Positions 8,485 to 17,578 of a stretch of DNA of 64,000 nt are shown here, piece after piece. Under the pieces are notes generated by a model. The model saw nothing but the letters and a program-made list of their open reading frames with translations, did not search any database and had not been told where the DNA came from. The position numbers were made by a program, and so were the translations under genes. How positions within the stretch are numbered: position 1 is the stretch's first letter; every line of letters begins with the position of its first letter. Origin of the DNA: Clostridium_AW sp040797845 (lineage in GTDB: Bacteria; Bacillota; Clostridia; Clostridiales; Clostridiaceae); assembly GCA_040797845.1 (NCBI GenBank), contig JBFNFA010000004.1, positions 124,001-188,000 on the forward strand, read 5' to 3'.

Positions 8485-10323
8485 ATGAAAAAGGATAAAA
8501 AGTTAATTATTTTGGATATTATATTATTAGTGTTTTCACTATACTTTGCGTTGTTACTGAGACTGGATTTTAAAATTCCTACTGCATATATGGAGTTTTT
8601 TAAACTTACAGTTATACCAGTAATTATAATCACTTTGTTTTTTAATAAGATATTTAATTTATATAATAGTATTTGGAAATACGCATCTATAGAAGAGTTA
8701 ATGTCTATAATTTATTCTATTTCCTTGTCAAATGTAGTTATTTTAATATATAGCTACTTTATAAATTATAAATTATTAGAAACAAAATATATTAGATTTC
8801 CCTATGGAGTGCATATAATTTTTTGGATTTTATCTGTAGTTCTCTTAGGAGGCACTAGGTTTATTGCTAGAATAGTTCAAGAAGGTAATTTTGATAAACA
8901 TAGTGATAAGAAGAAGAAGAGATTATTGATTATCGGTGCTGGTGACGCAGCTGCTTTATTGATAAAAGAAATTAAAAGAAATATCAATTTAAACTATGAA
9001 ATAGTTGGATTAATAGATGATGATAAAAGTAAGGTAGGAAAACTTATTAGTGGTGCAAAGGTAGTAGGAACTAGGGAAGATATCGCTCATATATGTGATG
9101 AATTAAGAGTTGAAGAAATAATACTTGCTATCCCATCAGCAGATGTAGATATTAAAAGAAAAATTATCAATATATGTAAGAATACAAATGCTAAATTAAA
9201 AACTATGCCAGGTATATATGAAATTATTGATAGTGAATTTAGCATAAACAATATAAGAGATGTAAGTATTGAAGACTTACTGGGAAGAGAAGAAGTTAGA
9301 TTAAATAATGAAAATATAAATAAATATATCAAAGATAAGGTAATATTAGTAACAGGTGGAGGGGGATCTATAGGGTCTGAATTATGCAGACAAATTGCTA
9401 AATTTAACCCCAAGGAGTTGTTGATACTAGATATTTATGAAAATAATGCTTATGATCTTCAAATGGAACTGAACTATAATTATCCTAATTTAAATAAGAA
9501 AGTAATAATTGCTTCAATAAGAGATGATAAGAGATTAAAAGATATATTTGAAATGTATAGACCAGAAGTGGTTTTTCATGCAGCAGCACATAAACATGTT
9601 CCGTTAATGGAAAACAACCCAAGTGAAGCTATAAAAAACAATATTATTGGAACATATAACGTAGTTAAATGTAGTCATTTATATGGAGTTAAGAAATTTG
9701 TTCAAATAAGTACTGATAAGGCTGTAAATCCAACTAATATAATGGGAGCTACAAAGAGATTTTGCGAAATAATGATACAGGCCTTTGACAGCATAAGTAG
9801 TACGGAATATGTAGCAGTTAGATTTGGAAATGTACTAGGAAGTAATGGATCAGTAATTCCATTATTTAAAAAGCAAATTGCCCATGGAGGTCCAGTAACT
9901 GTAACTCATCCAGAAATAAACAGATATTTTATGACAATACCAGAAGCAGCGCAGTTAGTAATACAAGCAGGAGCCATGGCTCATGGTGGAGAAATATTTG
10001 TTCTTGATATGGGAGAACCAGTAAAAATAGTAGATTTAGCTAAGGACTTAATAAGACTTTCAGGATATCAACTGGATGTAGATATAAAAATAGAATATAC
10101 TGGATTGAGACCAGGAGAAAAGTTATATGAAGAATTATTAATGGATGAAGTTGCATTAACTTCTACTGAACATGATAAAATATATGTAGAAAAACCAGCA
10201 GATAATAGTATAGATTTTGTAGAAAAATCTATACAAGAATTTAGAGAAGTATTAGGTAAAGATAAAGAAGATATATTTAAATTAATAGAAAAAAAGGTGC
10301 CAACTTACCAAAGAAAGGATTGA
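8485..10323 (+). CDS. Membrane-bound NDP-sugar 4,6-dehydratase (WbpM/PglF/CapD-like)
   Basis: A 612-residue polytopic protein. It has about four N-terminal membrane segments (residues 7-125), a CoA-binding-like Rossmann domain (about 150-260) and a long SDR domain with T-G-G-G-G-S-I-G-S at 290-298. The active-site region S-T-D-K (409-412) and N-I-M-G-A-T-K has Met420 where ordinary SDR enzymes have Tyr, with Lys424, as in the WbpM/PglF family. These enzymes convert UDP-GlcNAc to a UDP-4-keto-6-deoxy sugar, the first step towards deoxyamino sugars. The ATG at 8485 is preferred over GTG at 8476 because AAGGTG at 8471 is spaced for it. It is the first gene of the polysaccharide locus. Confidence 0.9.
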   Translation: MKKDKKLIILDIILLVFSLYFALLLRLDFKIPTAYMEFFKLTVIPVIIITLFFNKIFNLYNSIWKYASIEELMSIIYSISLSNVVILIYSYFINYKLLETKYIRFPYGVHIIFWILSVVLLGGTRFIARIVQEGNFDKHSDKKKKRLLIIGAGDAAALLIKEIKRNINLNYEIVGLIDDDKSKVGKLISGAKVVGTREDIAHICDELRVEEIILAIPSADVDIKRKIINICKNTNAKLKTMPGIYEIIDSEFSINNIRDVSIEDLLGREEVRLNNENINKYIKDKVILVTGGGGSIGSELCRQIAKFNPKELLILDIYENNAYDLQMELNYNYPNLNKKVIIASIRDDKRLKDIFEMYRPEVVFHAAAHKHVPLMENNPSEAIKNNIIGTYNVVKCSHLYGVKKFVQISTDKAVNPTNIMGATKRFCEIMIQAFDSISSTEYVAVRFGNVLGSNGSVIPLFKKQIAHGGPVTVTHPEINRYFMTIPEAAQLVIQAGAMAHGGEIFVLDMGEPVKIVDLAKDLIRLSGYQLDVDIKIEYTGLRPGEKLYEELLMDEVALTSTEHDKIYVEKPADNSIDFVEKSIQEFREVLGKDKEDIFKLIEKKVPTYQRKD

Positions 10324-10328
10324 TGAGT

Positions 10329-11507
10329 ATGAAAGTATTAGTAATTTCACATATGTACCCTTCATCCTTTAATAAAATGGCTGGAATTTTTGTACATCAA
10401 CAGGTTAAGGCCCTTGTTGAACAAGGATGTGAAGTAAGAGTTATAAGTCCTGTCCCTTGGGCTCCTTTTCCTATAAACAAAGTAAGCAGTAAATGGAAGA
10501 GATACTCACAAATACCTACTAAAGCTATCATGGATAATATAGAGGTTTTTTATCCTAGATATATTGAATTTCCAAAAGGATTTCTCTTTCATAAATCAGG
10601 AAAGTTTATGGCTAAAGGGATAGATAGAATAGTTAATAACATTTATAAAGATTTTAATTTCGATATAATTCACTCTCATGTTGCACTGCCTGATGGTTAT
10701 GCAAGTATGGTGATAAATGAGAAATATAATGTTCCTCACGTAGTAACTATTCATGGCCAGGACTTTCAAAATACAATTAATAGAAATTTAGAATGTAAAA
10801 AGGCTTTATTCGAAGTGCTAAATAAAGTAGATAAAATAATAACTGTCAGCAGTAAGTTAAAAAATATAGTAAAAGATGAAGAGTTTTTTCACAAGATTGA
10901 AGTGATAAATAATGGGATAGATAAGAAATATATAGCTAAAAAGGTTGAAGAGCTTAATAGTGATAAAATAAACTTATTAAGTGCTTCTAATCTTAAGGAA
11001 GCAAAAGGAATTCAATTTAATATAAAGGCTATTTCTAATTTAATAAATAAATACCCTAATATACAGTATAGTATTATAGGTGATGGAGAATATAAAAATA
11101 AATTACTAGAATTAGTGGAAGAATTAGGTCTGAGAAATAATGTTAGTTTCTTGGGTAAACTTGATTATGATAAAGTTATTGAAAATATGAGAAGTTGTGA
11201 TATTTTTTCCTTGCCAAGTTATAAAGAAGGTTTTGGAATGGTTTATATTGAGGCCATGGCACAGGGTAAACCAGTTATAGGGATAAAAGGTGAAGGTATA
11301 ACAGATGTAATAGATAATGGAGTAAATGGATTTTTAGTAGAAAGAGAAAATGTTAAGGAATTAGAGAGTGTTCTAGAGCTTTTGATTAAAGATAATTTAA
11401 AAAGAAGCAATATAGGAGAAAATGCAAAAGAAACTGTTCTAAAGAACTATACTTGGGATGAGGTTGCAAAAAAAACTATAAAAGTATATAAATCTTTAAT
11501 AAAATGA
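10329..11507 (+). CDS. GT4 family glycosyltransferase
   Basis: A 392-residue GT-B glycosyltransferase. The N-terminal acceptor domain opens with K-V-L-V-I-S-H-M-Y-P and has the donor-side loop T-I-H-G-Q-D. The C-terminal domain has the E-x7-E signature in K-E-G-F-G-M-V-Y-I-E-A-M-A-Q-G. Such enzymes transfer a sugar from an NDP-sugar to a lipid-linked acceptor at the inner face of the membrane; donor and linkage cannot be read. The start at 10329 is chosen since AAAGGA lies 9 bases upstream; ATG 10323 and TTG 10320 are too close to it. It overlaps no gene and ends before a new promoter. Confidence 0.88.
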   Translation: MKVLVISHMYPSSFNKMAGIFVHQQVKALVEQGCEVRVISPVPWAPFPINKVSSKWKRYSQIPTKAIMDNIEVFYPRYIEFPKGFLFHKSGKFMAKGIDRIVNNIYKDFNFDIIHSHVALPDGYASMVINEKYNVPHVVTIHGQDFQNTINRNLECKKALFEVLNKVDKIITVSSKLKNIVKDEEFFHKIEVINNGIDKKYIAKKVEELNSDKINLLSASNLKEAKGIQFNIKAISNLINKYPNIQYSIIGDGEYKNKLLELVEELGLRNNVSFLGKLDYDKVIENMRSCDIFSLPSYKEGFGMVYIEAMAQGKPVIGIKGEGITDVIDNGVNGFLVERENVKELESVLELLIKDNLKRSNIGENAKETVLKNYTWDEVAKKTIKVYKSLIK

Positions 11508-11545
11508 AAACAATGTAAAAAAATTTAAATTTAATACAAAAAAAT

Positions 11546-11575
11546 TTGACCACAACTATTAATAAAGTGTATAAT
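11546..11575 (+). promoter_or_regulatory. SigA-type promoter before the nucleotide-sugar dehydrogenase
   Basis: TTGACC (11546-11551), 18 bases, TATAAT (11570-11575). It lies about 40 bases before the start at 11617 and splits the locus into at least two transcription units. Confidence 0.75.
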
Positions 11576-11616
11576 TTTAATGGTTGTAAATCTTAAAACC
11601 TAGGAGGTTATTAACA

Positions 11617-12933
11617 ATGTCACAGATAAGAGACGAATTAATAAAAAAGTTAGAAGATAAGACAGCAAAATTAGGGGTAGTGGGATTAGGATATGTAGGA
11701 TTACCACTAGCCGTAGAAAAAGCAAAAGCAGGCTATGAAGTAATAGGTTTTGACGTTCAAGATAGCAAGGTACAAATGGTTAATGAAGGTCATAACTATA
11801 TAGGTGACGTAGTTGACGCGGATTTAAAGGAAATAGTGGAAAATGGAAAACTAAGAGCAACAACAGACTTTAGTTTTGTAAAAGATGTAGATGCGGTATG
11901 TATTGCAGTACCAACACCACTTGATATATATAAGCAGCCAGATTTATCTTACGTGATAAAATCAACAAGAGATGTGGCAAAATATTTAAAAAGAGGTATG
12001 CTAGTAGTACTTGAAAGTACAACATATCCAGGAACTACAGAAGAAGTATTAAAACCAATACTTGAAGAAACAGGACTTAAGTGTGGAGAAGACTTTTTCT
12101 TAGCATTCTCACCTGAAAGAGTTGACCCAGGTAACAAGAGTTTTAATACAAAAAACACTCCAAAAGTAGTTGGAGGATGTACAGAAGAATGTACAGAAGT
12201 GGCAGCTGCTCTTTATAGAAGCGTACTAGAAGGAGAAATACACTCAGTATCTTCCCCAGCAGTAGCTGAGATGGAAAAAATACTTGAAAATACATTCAGA
12301 AATATAAACATAGCATTAGCAAATGAGATAGCAGTGCTTTGTAACAAGATGAATATAGATGTTTGGGAAGTAATAGATGCAGCAAAAACTAAGCCATATG
12401 GATTTATGGCATTTTATCCAGGTCCAGGACTAGGAGGACACTGCATACCACTAGACCCATTCTATTTAGAGTGGAAAGCAAAAGAATATGATTTCCACAC
12501 AAGCTTAATTCAGACATCAGGAAGAATCAATGATAGAATGCCTGAATATGTAGTAGAAAATATAATGAAATTATTAAATAAAGAAAAGAAAGCCATGAAT
12601 GGAGCAAAGGTACTTTTAATGGGAGTATCTTATAAGAATGATATAGATGACTTAAGAGAATCCCCAGCATTGAAAGTTATCGATGAATTAAACAGACATG
12701 GTGCAGATATAATCTATTGTGATCCATTCATTCCAGAATTTGAACACAAGGGAAGAAAGTATTATTCAGTTGACTGGAGAGAAGCAGCGTCAAATGCAGA
12801 TGTAGTAGTTATTACAACTAACCATAGCAATATAGATTATGAAGGCTTAGTAGAAAAGGCTAAGTTAGTTTATGATACAAGAAACGCTACAAAAGAAGTT
12901 AAGAACAACAGAGAAAAAATATATAAACTTTAA
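11617..12933 (+). CDS. UDP-N-acetylhexosamine 6-dehydrogenase (WbpA/TviB/WecC family)
   Basis: A 438-residue dehydrogenase of the UDP-glucose/GDP-mannose dehydrogenase family, with the NAD site G-L-G-Y-V-G-L-P near residue 23 and the catalytic Cys276 in G-L-G-G-H-C-I-P. Members oxidise C6 of a UDP-sugar in two NAD-dependent steps to give a uronic acid. The sequence looks nearer to the UDP-HexNAc-specific branch (WbpA, TviB, WecC) than to UDP-glucose dehydrogenase. The next two genes resemble WbpB and WbpD, which act on UDP-GlcNAcA, and this supports that choice. Codon use here is more biased than in its neighbours, suggesting high expression. Confidence 0.88.
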   Translation: MSQIRDELIKKLEDKTAKLGVVGLGYVGLPLAVEKAKAGYEVIGFDVQDSKVQMVNEGHNYIGDVVDADLKEIVENGKLRATTDFSFVKDVDAVCIAVPTPLDIYKQPDLSYVIKSTRDVAKYLKRGMLVVLESTTYPGTTEEVLKPILEETGLKCGEDFFLAFSPERVDPGNKSFNTKNTPKVVGGCTEECTEVAAALYRSVLEGEIHSVSSPAVAEMEKILENTFRNINIALANEIAVLCNKMNIDVWEVIDAAKTKPYGFMAFYPGPGLGGHCIPLDPFYLEWKAKEYDFHTSLIQTSGRINDRMPEYVVENIMKLLNKEKKAMNGAKVLLMGVSYKNDIDDLRESPALKVIDELNRHGADIIYCDPFIPEFEHKGRKYYSVDWREAASNADVVVITTNHSNIDYEGLVEKAKLVYDTRNATKEVKNNREKIYKL

Positions 12934-12940
12934 TTTAGAA

Positions 12941-12965
12941 AGGATAAGTCAGTTTGACTTATCCT
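12941..12965 (+). repeat. Perfect 11-bp inverted repeat between dehydrogenase and oxidoreductase genes
   Basis: AGGATAAGTCA (12941-12951), three-base loop, TGACTTATCCT (12955-12965). What follows is AT-rich but not a T run. It may be a weak terminator or an mRNA-stabilising or processing hairpin inside the operon. Confidence 0.6.
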
Positions 12966-12990
12966 ATAATATAATTATGAGGTGATTTTG

Positions 12991-14097
12991 TTGAAAAAAT
13001 TAAGGTTCGCTATAATAGGATGCGGAAGAATTTCATATAAACATGTAGAAGCACTAGTAAACAATAAAGAAGAGGGACTGTTAGTTGCAGTTTGTGATGT
13101 TATAGAAGAGAAAGCAGAAAAAGAAAAGAATGAATATGTATCAAAGATGGGTGCTCCACTTACAGTAGGAGTATACACAGACTATAAAGAAATGTTAGAT
13201 AAGGAAGAAATAGATGCAGTTGTAATATCAACAGAAAGTGGATACCATCCAGAAATAGGTATTTATTGCATGAATAAAGGTAAGCATGCAATAGTAGAAA
13301 AACCTATAGCTCTATCAATAAAAGATGCTGACGAAATGATTAAGACTGCAAGAGAAAATAATGTAAAATTATGTGTAAGCCATCAAAATAGATTTAATGC
13401 TCCAATACAAAAATTAAGAAATGCTGTAAAAGAAGATAGATTTGGAAGATTAGTAAATGGTACCGCAAGAATTCTTTGGAATAGAAATATGGGATACTAT
13501 GAACAAGCACCATGGAGAGGAACTTGGGAACTTGATGGTGGAACTTTGATGAATCAGTGTATCCATAATATAGATTTATTGCAATGGATGCTAGGAGGAG
13601 AAATAGATACAGTCTATGCACAGTGCGATACTTTCTTAAGAGACATAGAAGGGGAAGACTTTGGAGCCATAATTATAAGATTTAAAAATGGTGCCATAGG
13701 AATAATAGAAGGAAGTGCTTGTGTATATCCAAAAAATTTAGAAGAAACACTAAGCATATTTGGAGAAAAAGGGACAGCTTGCATAGGTGGTCTTGCTGTT
13801 AATAAAATTGAAACTTGGAGATTTGCCGATGGTAAGGATAATGAAGAAGAAATACTAAAACAGCAAGGTGAAGATCCAGACAGTGTATATGGTTTTGGAC
13901 ACACATACTTATATAAGGACTTTATTGATGCGTTACATGAAGATAGAGAGCCATTAATAAATGGTGAAGAAGGCAAAAAAGGCATGACAATAATACTCGC
14001 AGCTTACAAATCAAGACTTACAGGACTTCCAGTTAAATTCCCATTAGAAGACTTTTCTACAATGGAAATGGTTGGAATAGATAAAATCAACAAATAA
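12991..14097 (+). CDS. Gfo/Idh/MocA oxidoreductase, WbpB/WlbA-like
   Basis: A 368-residue NAD(P)-dependent oxidoreductase with an N-terminal Rossmann fold (I-I-G-C-G-R-I), the family motif E-K-P-I-A (about residue 98) and a C-terminal domain containing A-P-W-R-G-T-W-E-L-D-G-G. The last motif is typical of WbpB/WlbA, which oxidise C3 of UDP-GlcNAcA before transamination. The TTG at 12991 is chosen because GAGGTG is spaced for it; TTG 12988 and GTG 12982 are in frame. It stands directly after the 6-dehydrogenase, matching the order of diacetamido-uronate pathways, but no aminotransferase gene follows. Confidence 0.85.
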   Translation: MKKLRFAIIGCGRISYKHVEALVNNKEEGLLVAVCDVIEEKAEKEKNEYVSKMGAPLTVGVYTDYKEMLDKEEIDAVVISTESGYHPEIGIYCMNKGKHAIVEKPIALSIKDADEMIKTARENNVKLCVSHQNRFNAPIQKLRNAVKEDRFGRLVNGTARILWNRNMGYYEQAPWRGTWELDGGTLMNQCIHNIDLLQWMLGGEIDTVYAQCDTFLRDIEGEDFGAIIIRFKNGAIGIIEGSACVYPKNLEETLSIFGEKGTACIGGLAVNKIETWRFADGKDNEEEILKQQGEDPDSVYGFGHTYLYKDFIDALHEDREPLINGEEGKKGMTIILAAYKSRLTGLPVKFPLEDFSTMEMVGIDKINK

Positions 14098-14118
14098 TTA
14101 GTTAAAGGAGAATAATCT

Positions 14119-14859
14119 ATGAATTATATATCCTCTAAAGCTATAATTGGAAATAATGTTCAAATCGGAAGATTTGCTATAATAGAAGATGATGTAGTAA
14201 TCGGTGATAACTGCATCATCGCTAACAATGTGGTGATAAAATCAGGGACTAAAATTGCTTCTAACGTTAGAATAGATGATAATACTGTAATAGGAAAAGA
14301 GCCTATGAGATCAGTAAATAGTATTTTTAAAGATGACAAAAAACTTCCTCCTGCAATAATTAAAGATGAGTGTTTAATTGGAGCAGGAGTAATAATTTAT
14401 GCTGGCTGTCAAATAGAAAATAAAACCTTAATCGCAGATTTAGCTGTGGTTAGGGAGGATGTTACAATAGGAGAAAAGACCATAATAGGCAAAGGTGCTA
14501 CTATAGAAAATTTCTGCAAGGTGGGTTCTAATTGTAAAATTCAAACTAATGTATACTTAACTGCCTATTCAGAAGTAGAGGATTATGTATTTATAGGACC
14601 TTGCACCGTTACTTCAAATGACAATTTTGCAGCTAGATCCAAAGAAAGATTTGGAAAATTTAAAGGTGTAACTATAAAAAAAGGTGGAAGAATTGGAGCT
14701 GGAGCAACTATATTGCCAGGTAAAATAATTGAAGAAGATGGATTTGTAGCAGCAGGAAGTGTAGTGACTAAAGATGTAGAAAGAGAAACAATTGTTGCGG
14801 GAAACCCAGCTAAAGTTTTAAGAAAAGTTCCTGAGAACCAACTATTGAAAAATCAGTAG
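14119..14859 (+). CDS. Left-handed beta-helix acyltransferase (WbpD-like)
   Basis: A 246-residue protein made almost entirely of hexapeptide repeats (I-G-N-N-V-Q, I-G-D-N-C-I, and so on), which form a trimeric left-handed beta helix. The C-terminal part holds I-G-A-G-A-T-I-L-P-G and A-G-N-P-A-K-V, the usual end of O- or N-acetyltransferases. Its place after the WbpB-like gene suggests an N-acetyltransferase acting on a 3-amino sugar nucleotide, as WbpD does. It is longer than the roughly 190-residue WbpD type because of extra N-terminal coils. AAAGGAG precedes the ATG. The exact acceptor is inference. Confidence 0.8.
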   Translation: MNYISSKAIIGNNVQIGRFAIIEDDVVIGDNCIIANNVVIKSGTKIASNVRIDDNTVIGKEPMRSVNSIFKDDKKLPPAIIKDECLIGAGVIIYAGCQIENKTLIADLAVVREDVTIGEKTIIGKGATIENFCKVGSNCKIQTNVYLTAYSEVEDYVFIGPCTVTSNDNFAARSKERFGKFKGVTIKKGGRIGAGATILPGKIIEEDGFVAAGSVVTKDVERETIVAGNPAKVLRKVPENQLLKNQ

Positions 14860-14888
14860 TTAGAATAACAACCTATGAGGTGTATTAG

Positions 14889-15992
14889 ATGAAAATATGT
14901 ATGCTAACATCTGGGCATGATGTTTATGACAATAGAATATATTACAAGGAAATACTTTCATTAAAAAAACAATATGATGAGATATATATTGTAGCTCCAG
15001 GTGACAAAGATTTTGTTACTGAGGATGGAGTCATAATAAAATGCTTTCCAAAGAGAAAAAATTGGAGAGATAGGTTTAGGCCTATGAAAGATATGTACAA
15101 TATAGCTGAAACAATAGGAGCAGATGTTTACCATGCCCATGAACCAGATTCTTTTCAGGTAGCGGTTAAATTAAAAAAGAATTTTGGAAGCAAAATAATA
15201 TATGATTCTCATGAATATTATCCAGAAGCTTTTTCAGAGCATTTTCCTGCCATTAAGGGAATCATGGAGAAAGTTATATATAATTATGAGAAAGTATTAG
15301 CTAAAAAGGCCGATTGTATAATAACTGTAAATGATATACTAGTAAATAAATTTAAAAAATATCATTCTAATGTAATTCTACTGCCTAATTACCCAGTATT
15401 AAAAGATGAAGAAATGATAAAGGAATATAATCCAATTCCTACTTTTATTTATGTAGGAGGATTAAGAGAAGATAGAGGTATTTATAAGATTTTAGAAGCA
15501 GCAAAGCTAATTGATATAAATTGTAAATACATATTTGTAGGTCCTTTTGAAAGTGAAAGCTTTAAATCTAAGTGTGATGAGTATATAAAAAACAATTTGC
15601 AAGATAAGGATATTACATTCACTGGGAAAATACCTCACACTAAAGTTTTTGATTATTTAAAAACTGCCCATGCTGGGTTTGTTTTGTTACAGCCTCATAA
15701 TTGGAGATACGTAAATGCAGAGCCTATTAAATTATTTGAATACATGATAACAGGGACTGCTGTAATAGGAAGTGATTTTCCTATGGTGAAAGCTATAGTC
15801 GATCCTTCTGGAAGTGGGATGGTTGTTAAGCCTGATTCCCCAGAGAGCATAGCTAAGGCTATTAGCAACTTAGCAAATGATATAGAAAAAACTAAAACTA
15901 TGGGTGAAAATGGATTTAATAAAGTTAAGAAAGATTATAATTGGTCTGTATGTGAAAGTAGATTACTAGAAGCCTATAGTTTATTAAGATAA
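14889..15992 (+). CDS. GT4 family glycosyltransferase
   Basis: A 367-residue GT-B enzyme. The N-terminal half has V-Y-H-A-H-E-P-D and I-Y-D-S-H-E-Y-Y-P-E, a pairing seen in GT4 enzymes of capsule loci. The C-terminal half has A-E-P-I-K-L-F-E-Y-M in the donor-binding region. It should act at the cytoplasmic face of the membrane on the lipid-linked repeat unit. GAGGTG precedes the ATG. It lies 29 bases after the acyltransferase gene and 16 before the flippase gene, so cotranscription is likely. Donor sugar is unknown. Confidence 0.85.
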   Translation: MKICMLTSGHDVYDNRIYYKEILSLKKQYDEIYIVAPGDKDFVTEDGVIIKCFPKRKNWRDRFRPMKDMYNIAETIGADVYHAHEPDSFQVAVKLKKNFGSKIIYDSHEYYPEAFSEHFPAIKGIMEKVIYNYEKVLAKKADCIITVNDILVNKFKKYHSNVILLPNYPVLKDEEMIKEYNPIPTFIYVGGLREDRGIYKILEAAKLIDINCKYIFVGPFESESFKSKCDEYIKNNLQDKDITFTGKIPHTKVFDYLKTAHAGFVLLQPHNWRYVNAEPIKLFEYMITGTAVIGSDFPMVKAIVDPSGSGMVVKPDSPESIAKAISNLANDIEKTKTMGENGFNKVKKDYNWSVCESRLLEAYSLLR

Positions 15993-16008
15993 TTTATTTG
16001 GAGGGATT

Positions 16009-17553
16009 ATGACTGAATTAAAGAAAGATGTAAAAAATGTGGCGAAGTATGGTATGATTATTACTATTCTTTTAGTTTTAAGTAAACTTACTGGTTTTGC
16101 AAGAGAGTTTATTATAGCAATACAGTTGGGAACAACTAGAGAAGCAGATATATTTAAAACCGCAAGTGCCATGCCACAAGTTTTTTTTAGTGCCGTAGCA
16201 GCAGCTTTAGTTACAACTTTTATACCTATCTTTTCAAATATTAAAGATGATAAGGAAAGAGCAAATAAATTTTTTAATAATGTATTAAACATTGTGACAA
16301 TAGTATGTTTTATATTATCAATAATAGCCATAATAGTTTCACCACAATTAGTATCTCTATTTGCAGGAGGATTTGAGGGCAATGATTTTAATGTTACTGT
16401 CCAGTTAACTCAAATGTTAATGCCTTCAATAATCTTCTTAGGTATGAGTGGACTATATACCGGCTATCTACAATCCTATGGGAAATTTGTTCAGCCTGCT
16501 TTAACTGGAATTACAGCGAATATAGTTATAATCATTGGCCTGATAATATTTTATAAAAAGTATGGTTTAATGGCAGCTATAATGTCCGTATTTGTTGGAG
16601 GCATAGCTCAAGCCTTTACTCAAAGACCTTTTATGGGAAATGATTATAGATATAAGTTTATAATAGATTTAAAAGATGATAATGTGCAAAAGATGTTAAA
16701 ATTATCTATTCCAATTTTAATAAGTAGCGCTGTATCGCAGATAAATTTAATGGTAGGTAGAAATTTTGCATCGCATTTAGTGGCCGGAAGCATATCTGTA
16801 ATAGATTATGCAAGTAAATTTAGCACCATTATAAATCAAGTGTTTATAGTATCTATAACTACGGTATTATATCCAAAATTAACAGAAAGGTACTCTAAAA
16901 ATGATTTAGAGGGCTTTAAAGAGTTATTTGTAAAATCAGTTAATTTAGTAATTATGGTGGCTATACCATTAATATTTGGACTTGCAGTTTTAAGCAAACC
17001 TGTTATTCAACTGGTATTAGAACGAGGACAATTCGATAAAACTTCAACAGAATTGACTTCTATGTGTTTAAAGTATTTAGCTTTTTCAGCATTAGGATAT
17101 TCCTTAATGGACATATTAGGTAAGGTATTTTTCGCCATGAAGAATACATTAACTCCAATGATTAATGGTTTTATTCTTGTTGTGGTTAATATAATATTTA
17201 TTTTAGTTTTAGGTCCTAAAATGGGTGTAAATGGGATTGCTCTAGCAACAACCCTATCTGTAACTATTTTAGCTTTAATTCTTTTTATTGAAATAAAGGT
17301 TAGAATTAAAGGAGTTAATTATAGAAAAATATTTATAGGTTTTTTAAAGATGCTATCTTCTGGAATAGTTATGGCATTAGTTGTAGGGGGATTGTTTAGG
17401 CTAATTGATGGGTTTATACCTAAAGGTGACCTGTTTTTAGGCATAAATATTATAATATGTACGTTGGTTGGTGCATGTGTATATATTATTATGTTAATAA
17501 TACTTAAAGTAGATGAGTTAAAGGAACTAATAAACTTGAAGAGAAAAAAATAA
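16009..17553 (+). CDS. MurJ/MviN-family lipid-linked oligosaccharide flippase (first copy)
   Basis: A 514-residue integral membrane protein with about 14 predicted membrane segments and MurJ-family features: an early K-L-T-G-F-A-R-E-F segment, Q-L-G-T-T-R-E-A-D and R-G-Q-F-D near residue 342. MurJ flips lipid II; family members inside polysaccharide loci are thought to take the Wzx role and move undecaprenyl-linked repeat units outward. The context of glycosyltransferases and polymerases favours the Wzx-like role here. GGAGG precedes the ATG. A second homologue lies at 23892-25445. Confidence 0.85.
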   Translation: MTELKKDVKNVAKYGMIITILLVLSKLTGFAREFIIAIQLGTTREADIFKTASAMPQVFFSAVAAALVTTFIPIFSNIKDDKERANKFFNNVLNIVTIVCFILSIIAIIVSPQLVSLFAGGFEGNDFNVTVQLTQMLMPSIIFLGMSGLYTGYLQSYGKFVQPALTGITANIVIIIGLIIFYKKYGLMAAIMSVFVGGIAQAFTQRPFMGNDYRYKFIIDLKDDNVQKMLKLSIPILISSAVSQINLMVGRNFASHLVAGSISVIDYASKFSTIINQVFIVSITTVLYPKLTERYSKNDLEGFKELFVKSVNLVIMVAIPLIFGLAVLSKPVIQLVLERGQFDKTSTELTSMCLKYLAFSALGYSLMDILGKVFFAMKNTLTPMINGFILVVVNIIFILVLGPKMGVNGIALATTLSVTILALILFIEIKVRIKGVNYRKIFIGFLKMLSSGIVMALVVGGLFRLIDGFIPKGDLFLGINIIICTLVGACVYIIMLIILKVDELKELINLKRKK

Positions 17554-17578
17554 GAAGTATTTAGGAGAGGAACGGTAG

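Noticed and set aside
16009..17553. The housekeeping lipid II flippase of the cell
   Set aside because: Position inside a glycosyltransferase cluster and presence of a second copy favour a polysaccharide-specific role, though sequence alone cannot exclude it.
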